Positions 1 through 9,045 of a stretch of 43,842 bases of DNA are shown piece by piece. The notes beneath the pieces were generated by a model. That model ran no database searches. It was not told the DNA's origin and worked only from the letters and a program-made list of their open reading frames with translations. This DNA comes from Cohnella thermotolerans DSM 17683 (lineage in GTDB: Bacteria > Bacillota > Bacilli > Paenibacillales > Paenibacillaceae): NCBI RefSeq assembly GCF_000429825.1, contig NZ_AUCP01000057.1:1-43842 (forward strand). Direction: 5' to 3'. Both the position numbers and the translations under genes were made by a program. The number at the start of each line of letters is the position of its first letter. The first letter of the stretch is position 1.

Positions 1-1881
1 AATCGAGTAGGAGGAGGCGCCTAGCCTCCGTCCTCTCACACCACCGTACATGCGGGTCCGCATACGGCGGTTCCAAAAGGGTAACAAAGCTCCATATAAC
101 GAGTAAGCAAACTTTTCAGCCCTTTCGCTTCCCAATAGGAGGTCGGGAGGGCATTGTTTGTGTTTCGAGACATTTCCCATGCTCCTCGCCTGGAATAAGC
201 CATCACGCGGCCTGCCCATTCTGGGACCCCAAGTGCTCGGAGCTCTCGGATTCGGGTCCGTACCCGTTTCCATTGCTTCCACAGGCACATGCGCAGTCTG
301 CGGCGAATCCACTGGTCGAATTTCTCGCAGTGACCTTTCGCCGAAGCTAGTCGGAAATAGCCGATCCAGCCGATCATGTAGCGGTTTAGTTGCATAATCC
401 GGTTTTCCATAGACATTGATCGCGTTCGGTTCGTCAGCTCTCGTATTCTCTCCTTGAATCGCGAGATGGTTTGTGGAGCTAAACGAATCGTGGCTTTCTT
501 GTCCCTCAGGAAACTGAATCCGAGGAACTTACGGTTCCAAGGGCGATCGACCGCGCTTTTCTCTCGATTCACTTTCAGTTTCAGCTTTCCTTCTACAAAG
601 CGTGTTACCGAATCCATGACGCGTTCACCCGCACGTTTACTGGCAACGAAGATATTGCAGTCGTCCGCGTAGCGGACAAATCGCAACCCTCGTTCCGTTA
701 GCTCTTTGTCCAAGTCGTCTAGCAGAATGTTCGCTAAAAGCGGGCTTAGTGGTCCGCCCTGCGGCGTACCCTCTCCCGTTCTCTCGAACACGCCATTCGC
801 CATGACCCCTGCGTTTAGATAGGCTCGAATAAGCTTTAGGACACGCTTGTCCGTCACTTTTCGGGCTACCCTTGCCATGAGCATGTCGTGGTTCACTCGG
901 TCAAAGAACTTCGCTAAATCCATATCTACGACCCAGCGAAAGCCTTCTTGAATGTAATGCTGTGCTTGTTTTACCGCGTCATGTGCTCGCTTCCCGGGGC
1001 GGAAGCCATAGCTATGCCTCGAGAAACCAGCATCGAAGATCGGGTTCATCACTTGCAGAAGGGCTTGTTGAAGAAAGCGGTCCATCACGGTCGGGATGCC
1101 GAGCAGCCTTACGCCGCCTCCGGGTTTGGGGATTTCCACCCGTTTGACGGGCATGGGTCTGTAGGTTCCCGCGAGAAGTTCGGTCCTCACCGTCTCCCAG
1201 TGTGTTTTCAGGTAAGCTTGTAGATTCGCTACCGTTACACTGTCCACACCGGGCGCTCCTCCGTTCTGCACCACTCGCTTGTAGGCGAGCCTAAGGTTAT
1301 CTCCTTTGAGCATTCGTTCTAACAAGTCGTTATTCGCTTCGCGAGAGGAAGGGGCGACTTGTGCCGACGAAGAACTCGGCACTCCGGCATACCCTGACGG
1401 CTTCACCGCTTCTCTTTGCCGCAAGCTCCCTTGCGGGATATTCTGCTGTCTTTGCTCTTCATGCGAACGCATCGGTTTCCTCTCTCCTTTCGGTTCAGCC
1501 CTTCCGGTTTCCGGCGTCCCGTACTCCCGTACTATGGCCTCTGCTGACTCCTGTAGATTCAGCGCGGCTTCTCAGCCGCGGTTACGAAATGATTTCGCGT
1601 ATTCCACAGGCCTCCCCAGATAAGAACGTCATCTTTCTGCCCGCAACCACTCCATTTACACAGATAGCCTTTGGCGACTTTGGATTTCGTCATGTCGTGG
1701 TGACTCATCCGACTATCTCTGCCTCAGATGGAGTTTGTGTCCCTTGGCTCGTGCATTTGCCTCCAGCTTCCTTCAGATTCCACCTCACGGTGGACACCCT
1801 TGCTCTTGGCTAACGGTAGGCGTTCGCCAGCCCCCGTTCGGGACTTTCACCCTAGAGATGACGCCCATGCTGGGCGTACAC
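1..1881 (-). mobile_element. Group II intron (bacterial, ORF-containing, probably class IIC), nearly complete
   Basis: A self-splicing ribozyme with an internal reverse transcriptase. On the minus strand the element opens at 1881 with GTGTACGCCCAGC, a group II 5' end. A structured 400-base 5' region follows, then the maturase gene. The domain V hairpin lies at about 40-74 (CCGCCGTATGCGG paired with CCGCATGTACGGTGG) and domain VI at about 10-30 (GGAGGC/GCCTCC). The 3' end, near ...CTACTCGAT, falls at base 1-2, so the downstream exon lies outside the window. The 5' exon is a 13-bp terminator stem ending three bases before the intron. Insertion behind intrinsic terminators, together with a maturase lacking an endonuclease domain, is the known habit of class IIC introns. 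The class is inferred; the group II identity is firm. Confidence 0.88.
36..1472 (-). CDS. ltrA: Group II intron reverse transcriptase/maturase
   Basis: Intron-encoded protein that helps the intron fold and splice, and copies it into DNA at new sites. The 478-residue protein has an N-terminal RT fold with GTPQGGPLSPLLANI (about 235-249) and the catalytic YADD (268-271). A GIIM-type maturase/thumb region follows (about 345-430, including the RYMIGWIGYF segment). No HNH endonuclease domain follows, and the protein ends soon after the maturase region. The start has a good site (AAAGGAGAGAGG) about six bases upstream. The last codons run into the domain V hairpin, so coding and ribozyme sequence overlap at the 3' end. 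All seven RT blocks appear intact, so the enzyme may be active. Confidence 0.93.
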   Translation of the reverse strand: MRSHEEQRQQNIPQGSLRQREAVKPSGYAGVPSSSSAQVAPSSREANNDLLERMLKGDNLRLAYKRVVQNGGAPGVDSVTVANLQAYLKTHWETVRTELLAGTYRPMPVKRVEIPKPGGGVRLLGIPTVMDRFLQQALLQVMNPIFDAGFSRHSYGFRPGKRAHDAVKQAQHYIQEGFRWVVDMDLAKFFDRVNHDMLMARVARKVTDKRVLKLIRAYLNAGVMANGVFERTGEGTPQGGPLSPLLANILLDDLDKELTERGLRFVRYADDCNIFVASKRAGERVMDSVTRFVEGKLKLKVNREKSAVDRPWNRKFLGFSFLRDKKATIRLAPQTISRFKERIRELTNRTRSMSMENRIMQLNRYMIGWIGYFRLASAKGHCEKFDQWIRRRLRMCLWKQWKRVRTRIRELRALGVPEWAGRVMAYSRRGAWEMSRNTNNALPTSYWEAKGLKSLLTRYMELCYPFGTAVCGPACTVV

Positions 1882-1920
1882 GCAAAGTCCCCAAGCGGCC
1901 GCTGCGCTTGGGGACTTCCC
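1882..1920 (-). terminator. Intrinsic terminator used as the intron landing site
   Basis: Perfect 13-bp inverted repeat AAGTCCCCAAGCG / CGCTTGGGGACTT (1885-1897 and 1905-1917) with a 7-base loop, downstream of the 1966-2256 gene on the minus strand. Only TTTGC follows before the intron begins at 1881, so the rest of the U-tract was probably displaced to the far side of the intron. Confidence 0.82.
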
Positions 1921-1965
1921 TTCAAGGCTTCGAACGAGCCGCCCGCTTCCGCGGAGCTCGCCAAG

Positions 1966-2256
1966 CTATTGCCTTACGGCGATATCGTACTTCTCGGCAA
2001 CCGTGTGAATCAAGTAATTCTCGACATGTTGGAAATCCCCGAGCTTGTCGCTGGTAATGACGATCGGTTCTTCCATCCCCAGGACCGAGATTCTGATCGC
2101 TTGCACCTCGACGGTGCGGAACAGCTTGCGTACCGGTTCCGTTACCTTCTCCAACCGGTCGATCTTCATGTACTCGATCGTCCTGGGCGACTTCTCCTTC
2201 TCCAGCGTGAGCACCATTTCTGTCGCATCCAAGTTGACATCCGCCGCTTTAAGCAT
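1966..2256 (-). CDS. Small conserved-looking protein of unknown function
   Basis: I do not recognise this 96-residue protein. It is soluble, with no signal peptide or membrane segment. It mixes charged and hydrophobic residues and looks like a compact alpha/beta fold (for example the segment RTVEVQAIRISVLGMEEPIV). The start is well fixed by AAAGGAGG at 2266-2273, nine bases upstream. It has its own strong terminator (1885-1917) behind it and lies 139 bases downstream of the lipoprotein gene on the same strand. It is probably a real housekeeping or accessory gene of the host lineage, interrupted only in its 3' flank by the group II intron. No function is assigned. Confidence 0.75.
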   Translation of the reverse strand: MLKAADVNLDATEMVLTLEKEKSPRTIEYMKIDRLEKVTEPVRKLFRTVEVQAIRISVLGMEEPIVITSDKLGDFQHVENYLIHTVAEKYDIAVRQ

Positions 2257-2395
2257 GATGAATGTCCTCCTTTGATTGCCCCGGATAGGGGCTCAGAATG
2301 ATGGGCTTTCTCCAACGCGATTACGGAGAAAAGACATTCGGGCGATCGCGGTCCATCGGGACCGCTGGCCATAAAGACGCGTTCGGCGCGCGCCC

Positions 2396-2749
2396 TTACG
2401 GGCTTTGCGGGCTCGCTTCGGGCGAAGCCGCCGGGCTCTCGAGAGTGCCCGCGTCCGCGGCGCCGCTTCCCGTATCGCTGCCTGCATCCGCGGCCCCGCC
2501 GACCGCGGCGTCGCCTGCGTCGCTTCCCGCGGCGCCGCTGTCCGCCGACGCGCCCGGATCGATCGAAGCGCCCGCCGAGGCGCCCGCGTCTCCGGCCGGA
2601 GCCTCGGATGCGGAGCCGTCGTCCTGTTGTATGTTATCCGTGCTCATCCCGTCTGCAGGCGCGTTCTCGTTATTGTTGGAACATCCGGCAGCCATCAGCA
2701 GTACAACGCCGAGCAACAGAGCTAGCAAATAAGAGAATCCTCGTTTCAT
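2396..2749 (-). CDS. Ala/Gly/Asp-rich lipoprotein of unknown function
   Basis: A 117-residue exported lipoprotein. MKRGFSYLLALLLGVVLLM is a signal segment followed by a lipobox (MAAGC) with the lipidated Cys at residue 23. The rest is low-complexity sequence rich in Ala, Gly, Asp, Ser and Pro with no visible folded domain, so it may be a surface spacer. The reading frame is open 26 codons further upstream, but ATG at 2749 is chosen because AAGGAGGT sits nine bases before it and the signal peptide begins there. It stands alone between the terminator of the ferredoxin reductase gene and the small gene at 1966-2256. No function is assigned. Confidence 0.8.
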   Translation of the reverse strand: MKRGFSYLLALLLGVVLLMAAGCSNNNENAPADGMSTDNIQQDDGSASEAPAGDAGASAGASIDPGASADSGAAGSDAGDAAVGGAADAGSDTGSGAADAGTLESPAASPEASPQSP

Positions 2750-2898
2750 ATGCAGTACCTCCTTAAATCTGGTTGAAATGGATGCGCTCCTCGACTTGAA
2801 TCTCTCCCCCTTTCTTACGAACATCATACCGCACTCTCGTTAAAAGGTTGCCAGATATGAGAGAATATTCACGTTTCTCATGAAACGCCGGAAACGCC

Positions 2899-2938
2899 AA
2901 AAAGGCGGCGCGGGGATGTCCGCATCCCCCGCGCCGCC
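2899..2938 (-). terminator. Intrinsic terminator of the large catabolic gene run
   Basis: A GC-rich inverted repeat at 2904-2918 and 2923-2938 (one bulged base), followed on the minus strand by five T residues (2903-2899). It begins 19 bases after the yumC stop and closes the minus-strand run that starts at the 17.9 kb promoter. Confidence 0.85.
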
Positions 2939-2956
2939 CGTCTCCCGCGCGAGCCG

Positions 2957-3937
2957 TTACCGCTTCATGTTGCTGCTGTGACCCGGCGACAGCTTCGCGC
3001 CCGGGTCGATATACGTCTTCGCGTTGTTGACCGCGGTGGCCGCTTCGCCGAAGCCGACGACGATCAGCTTCAGCTTGCCGTCGTAAGCGGTGATGTCCCC
3101 GGCGGCGAAGATGCCCGGGACGTTCGTCTCCATGCGGGAATCCACGAGGATCGAGCCGCCGTCCATGGCCAGCCCCCACTCCATGATCGGACCGGGCTGG
3201 GACACGAACCCGAAGCTGACGATGACGTCGTCCGTCTCCAGCAGCTCCCGCGCGCCGGTCGAGGCGTGAACGAGCGTCACCCGCTCGATCCGCTCCTCGC
3301 CTTCGAGCGCGCCGATCTCCCAAGGCGTCTTCACGCGGACGGCGGATGCCTCCAGCCGCGTAATGCTGTGCTCGTGGGCCCGGAACTTGTCCCGCCGGTG
3401 AACGAGCGTCACCTGGCCGGCGATCGGCTCCAGCATCAGCGCCCAGTCGACGGCGGAGTCGCCGCCCCCGCTGATCAGCACGCGCTTCCCCCGGAACCTC
3501 TCCAGGTCGGTGACGGTGTAGTGCAGGTTCGTCCGCTCGTACTTCTCGGAGCCTTCCAGCCCGAGGCGCTTCGGGCTGAAGACGCCGATGCCGCCCGCGA
3601 TAATGACCGCCTTCGCGTACAGCGTCTCCTTGTCCGTCGTCACCTCGAACTTCCGTTCCTCGAGCTTCTTCACCGACAACACCTGCTCGTCCAACCGGAC
3701 GTCGATCGGAAAATGCGACATCTGCTCCGCGAGCCCGTTCACGAGCTCCTGCGCGGTCACCTTCGGGAATCCCGCCACGTCATAAATGTACTTCTCCGGA
3801 TACAGCGCCGCGAGCTGTCCTCCCAGCTGCGGCAAACTTTCGATCAAAGTGACGGAAGCGTTGCGCATCCCGCCGTAGAAGCAGGCGAACAGACCGGCCG
3901 GTCCTCCGCCGATGACGATCAGATCCGAATCTCTCAT
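2957..3937 (-). CDS. yumC: Ferredoxin/flavodoxin-NADP+ reductase, YumC type
   Basis: FAD enzyme moving electrons between NADPH and ferredoxin or flavodoxin. The 326-residue protein has the thioredoxin-reductase fold: FAD motif VIGGGPAG near residue 8, NADPH-binding segment [15 protein letters not shown] near 153, and a C-terminal [16 protein letters not shown] segment. It lacks the CxxC redox pair of true thioredoxin reductases, which is diagnostic of the YumC/TrxR-like FNR family. A GAGGGAG site precedes the ATG. It is the last gene of the run, 20 bases after the HAD gene, and a terminator follows. Its place in an oxygenase cluster suggests it may feed the Rieske ferredoxin (19362-19715) and oxygenase (13315-14613). 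It could instead be the general cellular FNR that happens to be last in line. Confidence 0.9.
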   Translation of the reverse strand: MRDSDLIVIGGGPAGLFACFYGGMRNASVTLIESLPQLGGQLAALYPEKYIYDVAGFPKVTAQELVNGLAEQMSHFPIDVRLDEQVLSVKKLEERKFEVTTDKETLYAKAVIIAGGIGVFSPKRLGLEGSEKYERTNLHYTVTDLERFRGKRVLISGGGDSAVDWALMLEPIAGQVTLVHRRDKFRAHEHSITRLEASAVRVKTPWEIGALEGEERIERVTLVHASTGARELLETDDVIVSFGFVSQPGPIMEWGLAMDGGSILVDSRMETNVPGIFAAGDITAYDGKLKLIVVGFGEAATAVNNAKTYIDPGAKLSPGHSSNMKR

Positions 3938-3957
3938 CGTTGTCTCCCTCTAGCGCG

Positions 3958-4725
3958 TCAAAGTCGTTCCCCTATTGCCTCGATCTCTTCCAGCGAGCCG
4001 ACGATCTCGTCCGCGAAGGGCCGCATCTTCTCCCGCATCGCGGGATCGTCGGGAATGCCGATGCCGATGCAGCCCGCGAGCCGGGCCATCTGCACGTCGA
4101 CGAACGAGTCGCCGATCATGACGATCCGTCCCGGCGCGGCGCCCGTCCGATCCGCGATCAGCTCCAGCATGTCCGGATGCGGCTTGCCGCGGCGAACGTC
4201 CGCCGGCGTCACGATGAACGCCAGGTCGTCCGCCGCCGCGAAAAGGCCGATCGAGGCGACCGTGCGGTCCCGGTCGTCGGAGGTTGCGATTCCGAAGCGG
4301 ATGCCCGCTTCGCGCAGCCTGCCGAACACGCCGGGGAAGCCCGGCTTCGGCTGCAGCGCGTCCCGCACGCGGAATTCGCGGTCCGCCCGCTCGAACACGG
4401 CCGCCGCCGCGTCTCTGCACGCTCCCCAGTCGCCGCCGCCGTGCTTCTTCAGCAGCGAGGCGGTGACGACGATCTCCTCCTGCGGCGACGCCAGCGCGAA
4501 GATGCCGTTCGGATCGGCGCCGGCGATGCGCCCGTCCTCTTCCCGAACGCCGAACAGCTCCAGCCATTCGCGGAGGCCCGACGGCCCGACATGCCGCGAC
4601 AGCTCGCGCAGCCGGACCTCCGCCAGGCGCTTCCAGAAATATTGGGAATCGAACAGCAGTCCGTCCTTGTCGAAGACGACGACGTCCGCGTCGATCCGCC
4701 TCCCGTTCACCCGCAGCGCCGCCAA
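3958..4725 (-). CDS. HAD-superfamily hydrolase (phosphatase/phosphonatase-like)
   Basis: Haloacid-dehalogenase fold hydrolase, probably a small-molecule phosphatase. All four motifs are visible: nucleophile segment VVFDKDGLLFDSQ, motif II IATSDDRD, the motif III lysine in RGKPHPDM, and motif IV MIGDSFVDVQMA. An insertion between the nucleophile and motif II gives an alpha-helical cap of the phosphoglycolate-phosphatase type. There is no ATG in reach. The best starts are TTG at 4725, one base after the upstream stop, or GTG at 4710; both imply translational coupling to the alcohol dehydrogenase. I use TTG (255 residues) with low certainty about the exact start. With the sugar kinase upstream, dephosphorylation of a sugar phosphate is a reasonable guess. 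Confidence 0.85.
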   Translation of the reverse strand: MAALRVNGRRIDADVVVFDKDGLLFDSQYFWKRLAEVRLRELSRHVGPSGLREWLELFGVREEDGRIAGADPNGIFALASPQEEIVVTASLLKKHGGGDWGACRDAAAAVFERADREFRVRDALQPKPGFPGVFGRLREAGIRFGIATSDDRDRTVASIGLFAAADDLAFIVTPADVRRGKPHPDMLELIADRTGAAPGRIVMIGDSFVDVQMARLAGCIGIGIPDDPAMREKMRPFADEIVGSLEEIEAIGERL

Positions 4726-4726
4726 G

Positions 4727-5890
4727 TCAGAGCGCCAGCCGATAGATGGCCAGCACATCCTCCCGTCCCAGCTGCTTGACGACGCCGAACGGCCCTCTCG
4801 CCATCGCCTTGTCCGCCATCTCCTCCAGCCTCTCCTCGCCGATGCCGAAGTCCGCCAGCCGGCTCGGCGCCCCGATCGACGTCCAGAAGGCGCGCAGCGC
4901 GCGGACGCCTTCGAGCGCCGTCTCGCGGTCCGTCTTGCCCGCCGGGTCGATCCCGAACACGTGGACGGCCATCCGCTTGAACCGCGCCAGGCCGTCGTCC
5001 AGCACATGCTCCATCCAGCAAGGGAACAGGATGGCCAGCCCCGCGCCGTGCGCGATATCGTAGACCGCGCTGACCGCGTGCTCGATGTTGTGCGTGGCCC
5101 AGTCGCCCGGCGTGCCCATCGCCAGCGTCCCGTTCAGCGCCATCGTGCCCGCGTACATCATCGTCTCGCGCGACTCGTAGTCGCTTAGATCGTCCAACAG
5201 CTTCGGCGCGGTCTCGATCACGGTGCGCAGCAGCGATTCGCAGAAGCCGTCCTGCACGGGCGCATTCGGCGTATGGTGGAAATATTGCTCGAAAATATGC
5301 GACATGATGTCCACAATGCCGTTCACTGTCTGGTCGCGCGGCACCGAGTAGGTGAACTCCGGATCGAGGATGGAGAACTGCGGATGGTTGAAATGCGCGT
5401 ACCAGCCGTTCTTCTCCTTCGTCTCCCAGTTCGTGATGACGGATGCCGCGTTCATCTCCGAGCCGGTCGCCGCCAGCGTCAGCACCGCTCCGTACGGGAG
5501 CGCGCCCGGCGCATACAGCTTCTTGCAAATAATGTCCCAGACGTCGCCGTCGTACTTGGCGCCGACCGCGATCGCCTTGACGCAGTCGATGACGCTGCCT
5601 CCGCCGACGGCGAGCAGGAAGTCGATGCCTTCCTTCTTGCAAAGGTCGACGCCCTTGTGAACCGTGGACAAGCGCGGATTCGGCTCGACGCCGCCGAGCT
5701 CGAACACCTCGGCCCCGGCCTCCTTCAATTGCGCCATCACGCCGTCGTAGACGCCGTTGCGCTTGATGCTGCCGCCGCCGTAAGCGACCAGCACCTTCCG
5801 GCCGAACGGCTTCAATTCCTCGGCCAGCCGGCTCAACGTCCCTTGGCCGAAGATCAGCTTCGTCGGGTTCATATGCACGAATTCATTCAT
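4727..5890 (-). CDS. Iron-containing alcohol dehydrogenase, YqhD/BdhA type
   Basis: NAD(P)H-dependent reductase/oxidase for aldehydes and alcohols. The 387-residue protein is full length for the group III metal-dependent dehydrogenases, with nucleotide-binding GGGS motifs near residues 38 and 96. The metal ligands fit D194, H198, H267 and H281 (VDIMSH, ATHNIEH, DIAHGAG). The spacing matches YqhD and butanol dehydrogenase more closely than FucO. The ATG overlaps the stop of the upstream DUF1349 gene by four bases, and GGAGGAGG lies ahead of it. In this operon it would oxidise or reduce an alcohol or aldehyde released from the imported substrate. The substrate is not evident. Confidence 0.92.
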   Translation of the reverse strand: MNEFVHMNPTKLIFGQGTLSRLAEELKPFGRKVLVAYGGGSIKRNGVYDGVMAQLKEAGAEVFELGGVEPNPRLSTVHKGVDLCKKEGIDFLLAVGGGSVIDCVKAIAVGAKYDGDVWDIICKKLYAPGALPYGAVLTLAATGSEMNAASVITNWETKEKNGWYAHFNHPQFSILDPEFTYSVPRDQTVNGIVDIMSHIFEQYFHHTPNAPVQDGFCESLLRTVIETAPKLLDDLSDYESRETMMYAGTMALNGTLAMGTPGDWATHNIEHAVSAVYDIAHGAGLAILFPCWMEHVLDDGLARFKRMAVHVFGIDPAGKTDRETALEGVRALRAFWTSIGAPSRLADFGIGEERLEEMADKAMARGPFGVVKQLGREDVLAIYRLAL

Positions 5891-6534
5891 TGTTCTGCGC
5901 CTCCTCCGCCGCTCTGCGGCGATACGATCCTGACATCCCCCGCGCCGTTCTCCCGTATCTCGAACGAGTGGAACGTCGCCGTGCAGCCGTCCGCGAACGG
6001 TGCCTGCGCCACGAGCCCCACCTTCACTTCGTCCGGGACGTCCAGGCGGAAGTACCGCACCAGCTCCCAGTTCGCACCGTCGTCGGAATAGTGGAATGCG
6101 AAGCCGTTCCCGGAGCGCGCCGCCCTCAGGTACGGAGCGTCCGACGCCGCCGCCTTGCCGTTGCAGTCGTCCGATCGCGACCGGGTAACGACGGTGACGA
6201 TGGTCGGCACCCGGTTCATGTATTCGAAGCAGATTTTCGCCCAGTTCGAGGTGTCGGCCATGATCATCAGGCAGCCGGAATCGCATGGGGCCGCCATCTC
6301 GACGCCGAGCCGCGCGACGGCGACGAAGTCCCCTCGGACGGCGGCATACAGGAACGGGGCGGTGGCGACGACGGTATCGGCGCCGGGGTCGTTGAAGAAG
6401 TCGCCCCGGGCCGGGGCCGTCATCCGCAGGCGTCCGTCCCGCACGCTCCAATCGCGCGGCTCGTTCATCCACCGCAAGCCGGCGTCCGCCGGCAGCGCCG
6501 AGCCGTCCGGCAGCGCTTGAAGCCGCTCCGTCAT
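5887..6534 (-). CDS. DUF1349 protein (concanavalin-A-like beta-sandwich)
   Basis: A 215-residue soluble protein with the DUF1349 pattern: [22 protein letters not shown] at the start, then [31 protein letters not shown], a VVTRSRSDD segment, and [18 protein letters not shown] near residue 145. Relatives are found beside sugar-catabolic genes in Bacilli, and the fold is that of lectins and glucanases. The biochemical role is unknown. No signal peptide is visible, so it probably acts in the cytoplasm. Its start overlaps the BtpA gene stop, and its stop overlaps the alcohol dehydrogenase start, four bases each, so the three genes are tightly coupled. Binding of a carbohydrate intermediate is a guess. 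Confidence 0.85.
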   Translation of the reverse strand: MTERLQALPDGSALPADAGLRWMNEPRDWSVRDGRLRMTAPARGDFFNDPGADTVVATAPFLYAAVRGDFVAVARLGVEMAAPCDSGCLMIMADTSNWAKICFEYMNRVPTIVTVVTRSRSDDCNGKAAASDAPYLRAARSGNGFAFHYSDDGANWELVRYFRLDVPDEVKVGLVAQAPFADGCTATFHSFEIRENGAGDVRIVSPQSGGGGAEQ

Positions 6535-7352
6535 TGGACCAGCACCCCGCGGAACGCCTTCACCTTGTCCATGAACGCCTTCACGCGGTTCACGTCGACG
6601 TGGTTCTCGAACTTCCCGTCATACTTGAACGTCGTGCCGACGACCGCGCCGTCGGCGATCGCCAGCTGCCGGTCCACGTTGTCGAGCCTCATGCCCGTAT
6701 TCGCCAGCACGACGGTGTCCGGCACCGTGTCCTTCACCCGCTTCAGCAGCGCCGAATCCGTCTCGGCCCCCGCCGTCAAGCCGGACACGCACAGCGCGTC
6801 GGGACGGTTGTTGAACACGGTCGAGCGCGCGATGCTCTCGATCTCGCGGCTCGCCATATACTGCGCCGCCTCCGGCACGATGTTGAACAGCAGCTTGACG
6901 TCCGTCGCGCCGATGTGGCGCTGATGGCGGACCGTGTCGCCGACGTTCGTGTTCCACATGCCGAAGTCGCTGGCATAGACGCCGGTGAAGATCTCGCGGA
7001 CGAACCTCGCCCCTGTCGCCGCGGCCAGATCGAGCGACTTCTTCGCGTCCCACAGCACGTCGACGCCGAACGGAATGCGGATATCCGGCATCAGCTCGCC
7101 GATGATGCGGGCCATCGCGGCCACCGTCTCCGTGCGGACGTCCGTCAGATACGGCAGGCTGAATTCGTTGGAGAACATGACGGCGTCCACGCCTCCGTCC
7201 TGCAGCGCCATCAAGTCTTTTCTCGCCCATTCGATGACGTCCTCCATCCCCTTCGCCGGATCGTAGTGCGGATCTCCGGGCAAAGCGTTGAAGTGGCACA
7301 TCGCGATGATCGCCTTCTCGGTTCCGATAACATCCTTTAACCAGCTCATCAT
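6531..7352 (-). CDS. BtpA/SgcQ-family TIM-barrel protein
   Basis: A 273-residue protein of the BtpA/SgcQ family (ribulose-phosphate-binding-barrel-like fold). Telling segments are [19 protein letters not shown] at the start, [40 protein letters not shown], and [10 protein letters not shown] with [13 protein letters not shown] near the end. The family includes SgcQ of an uncharacterised E. coli sugar operon and cyanobacterial BtpA, named for photosystem I biogenesis; no reaction is firmly established. ATG at 7352 is chosen over a GTG two codons earlier because AAGGAG lies seven bases upstream. With the FGGY kinase and ABC importer it supports a sugar or polyol branch in this pathway. Confidence 0.88.
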   Translation of the reverse strand: MMSWLKDVIGTEKAIIAMCHFNALPGDPHYDPAKGMEDVIEWARKDLMALQDGGVDAVMFSNEFSLPYLTDVRTETVAAMARIIGELMPDIRIPFGVDVLWDAKKSLDLAAATGARFVREIFTGVYASDFGMWNTNVGDTVRHQRHIGATDVKLLFNIVPEAAQYMASREIESIARSTVFNNRPDALCVSGLTAGAETDSALLKRVKDTVPDTVVLANTGMRLDNVDRQLAIADGAVVGTTFKYDGKFENHVDVNRVKAFMDKVKAFRGVLVQ

Positions 7353-7413
7353 ACGCACGCTCCTTGTTTATGGAATCGGTTACGCAGTTGGACCTCGCGG
7401 CCCCTTGCCGCGC

Positions 7414-9033
7414 CTACCAAGCGGCGACCGCGCCGTCCGTGCGGGGATCCGTCCCCCCGGTCAGCACGCCCGTCTCCGGGTTCCGCCAGATGATCTGCCC
7501 CCGGCCGAACAGACCGGGATTGTCGCCGACCGCCACCTCGTGGCCGCGCCGCCTCAGCGCCTCGGCCAGCTCCTCCGGGAACGAAGGCTCGACCAGCACG
7601 CGCTTGCCTTCGTCCCACCGCCAGCGCGGCGCGTCCAGCGCGGCCTGCGGGTTCATCCGCCCGTCCAGCGAGTTCACGACGACCTGGAAATGCCCTTGCG
7701 GCTGCATGAACGCGCCCATGACGCCGAACGGCCCGATCGCTTCGCCGCCCTTCGACAGAAATCCCGGAATGATCGTGTGATACGTTCGTTTGCCGGGCTC
7801 AAGCGCGTTGCGGTGCGCCGGATTCAGCGAGAACGAGTGGCCGCGGTTGTGCAGCGCGATGCCGGTGCCCGGCACGACGAGGCCCGAGCCGAATTCCATG
7901 TAATTGCTCTGAATATAAGAGACCATGTTGCCGTCCCCGTCGGCCGTGCACAGATAGACCGTCCCGCCGGTCGGGATCGGCGGCGTGCGGGGCTGGAACG
8001 CCTCTTCGGCGATTCGCCGCCGCTGCCGGTCCGCATACTCCTCGGAGAGCAGCCAGTCGACGGCGCCTTCGCGAAGCTTCGCGGGATCGGCGATCTCCTC
8101 CAGCCCGTCCTCGAACGCCAGCTTGATCGCTTCGATCTGCCGGTGCGCGAAGCGCGCCGGATCGTCCCCATCCGTGTCCAGTCCTTTGAAAATGTTCAGC
8201 GCCATCAGCGTCACGATGCCTTGGCCGTTCGGGGGAAGCTCCCAGACGTCATAGCCCTTGTAACGGGCGCTGATCGGCTTCACCCACTCGGGCGCGTACC
8301 GCTCCAGATCCGACCTGCGCAGGAATCCGCCGGTCTCCCTGGAGAAGCGGTCGATGCGGTCCGCCAGCGCTCCCCGGTAGAACGATTCGGCCCGCGTCTG
8401 TGCGATCTCGGCCAACGTGTCCGCGTGCCGCGGCGACGACCAGATGTCGCCGGGCGCAGGCGGCGCCCCGTCCGGCAGGAACAGCTCGCTCCATTGCTCG
8501 AGCAGATGCTTCGGGAATTCCCGCACATGACGCTCGTAATTCAGACGCCAGAAATAGCTGAGCGTCGGCGACACCGCGAAGCCTTCGCGCGCATAGCGGA
8601 TCGCCGGCTCCAGCAGGTCGCGGAACGGCAGCCGCCCGAACCGCTCGGACAGCTCCGCCCATGCGGACGGCGTCCCCGGCACGTTCACCGGATGCCAGCC
8701 GTACTTCGGCATCTCGGCGAAGCCCTGCTCCTTCAGCTTGCCGATGGAGATCGCTTCCGGCGCAGGACCGCTGGCGTTCAGGCCGTGCAGCTCGCCCTTC
8801 ATCCAGACCAGCGCGAAGGCGTCGCCGCCGATGCCGTTGGAGGTCGGCTCGACGACGGTCAGGCACGCGGCGGTCGCGACCGCCGCGTCGACGGCGTTGC
8901 CGCCCTTCTTGAGGATGTCGAGCCCCGCCTGCGCCGCCAGCTGCTGGGAGGTCGCCACCATGCCTTTTCTGCCGTAGACGGCCGTTCTTCTGGAAGCGTG
9001 CGGGTAGCGGAGCGCGTCGAACTCGATGCCCAT
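7414..9033 (-). CDS. Gamma-glutamyltransferase-family hydrolase, YwrD-like
   Basis: N-terminal-nucleophile enzyme that makes itself active by cleaving before a threonine, then transfers or hydrolyses gamma-glutamyl (or related amide) groups. The protein is 539 residues long. The large-subunit segment GGNAVDAAVATAACLTVVEPTSNGIGG (about 45-70) is typical. The catalytic Thr fits T358 in PTGGTVYLC, and the small subunit follows (ADGDGNMVSYIQSN). There is no signal peptide, so it should be cytoplasmic, unlike secreted Ggt. The start is the second in-frame ATG (9033), because GAGGAGG is six bases ahead of it and abuts the first. It lies 61 bases upstream of the BtpA gene and 12 downstream of the SDR. 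The substrate may be a gamma-glutamylated intermediate or an amide. Confidence 0.88.
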   Translation of the reverse strand: MGIEFDALRYPHASRRTAVYGRKGMVATSQQLAAQAGLDILKKGGNAVDAAVATAACLTVVEPTSNGIGGDAFALVWMKGELHGLNASGPAPEAISIGKLKEQGFAEMPKYGWHPVNVPGTPSAWAELSERFGRLPFRDLLEPAIRYAREGFAVSPTLSYFWRLNYERHVREFPKHLLEQWSELFLPDGAPPAPGDIWSSPRHADTLAEIAQTRAESFYRGALADRIDRFSRETGGFLRRSDLERYAPEWVKPISARYKGYDVWELPPNGQGIVTLMALNIFKGLDTDGDDPARFAHRQIEAIKLAFEDGLEEIADPAKLREGAVDWLLSEEYADRQRRRIAEEAFQPRTPPIPTGGTVYLCTADGDGNMVSYIQSNYMEFGSGLVVPGTGIALHNRGHSFSLNPAHRNALEPGKRTYHTIIPGFLSKGGEAIGPFGVMGAFMQPQGHFQVVVNSLDGRMNPQAALDAPRWRWDEGKRVLVEPSFPEELAEALRRRGHEVAVGDNPGLFGRGQIIWRNPETGVLTGGTDPRTDGAVAAW

Positions 9034-9045
9034 GTCCATCCTCCT

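Noticed and set aside
2978..5188. 736-codon plus-strand open frame opposite yumC and its neighbours
   Set aside because: Antisense shadow; no ribosome site and composition unlike a protein.
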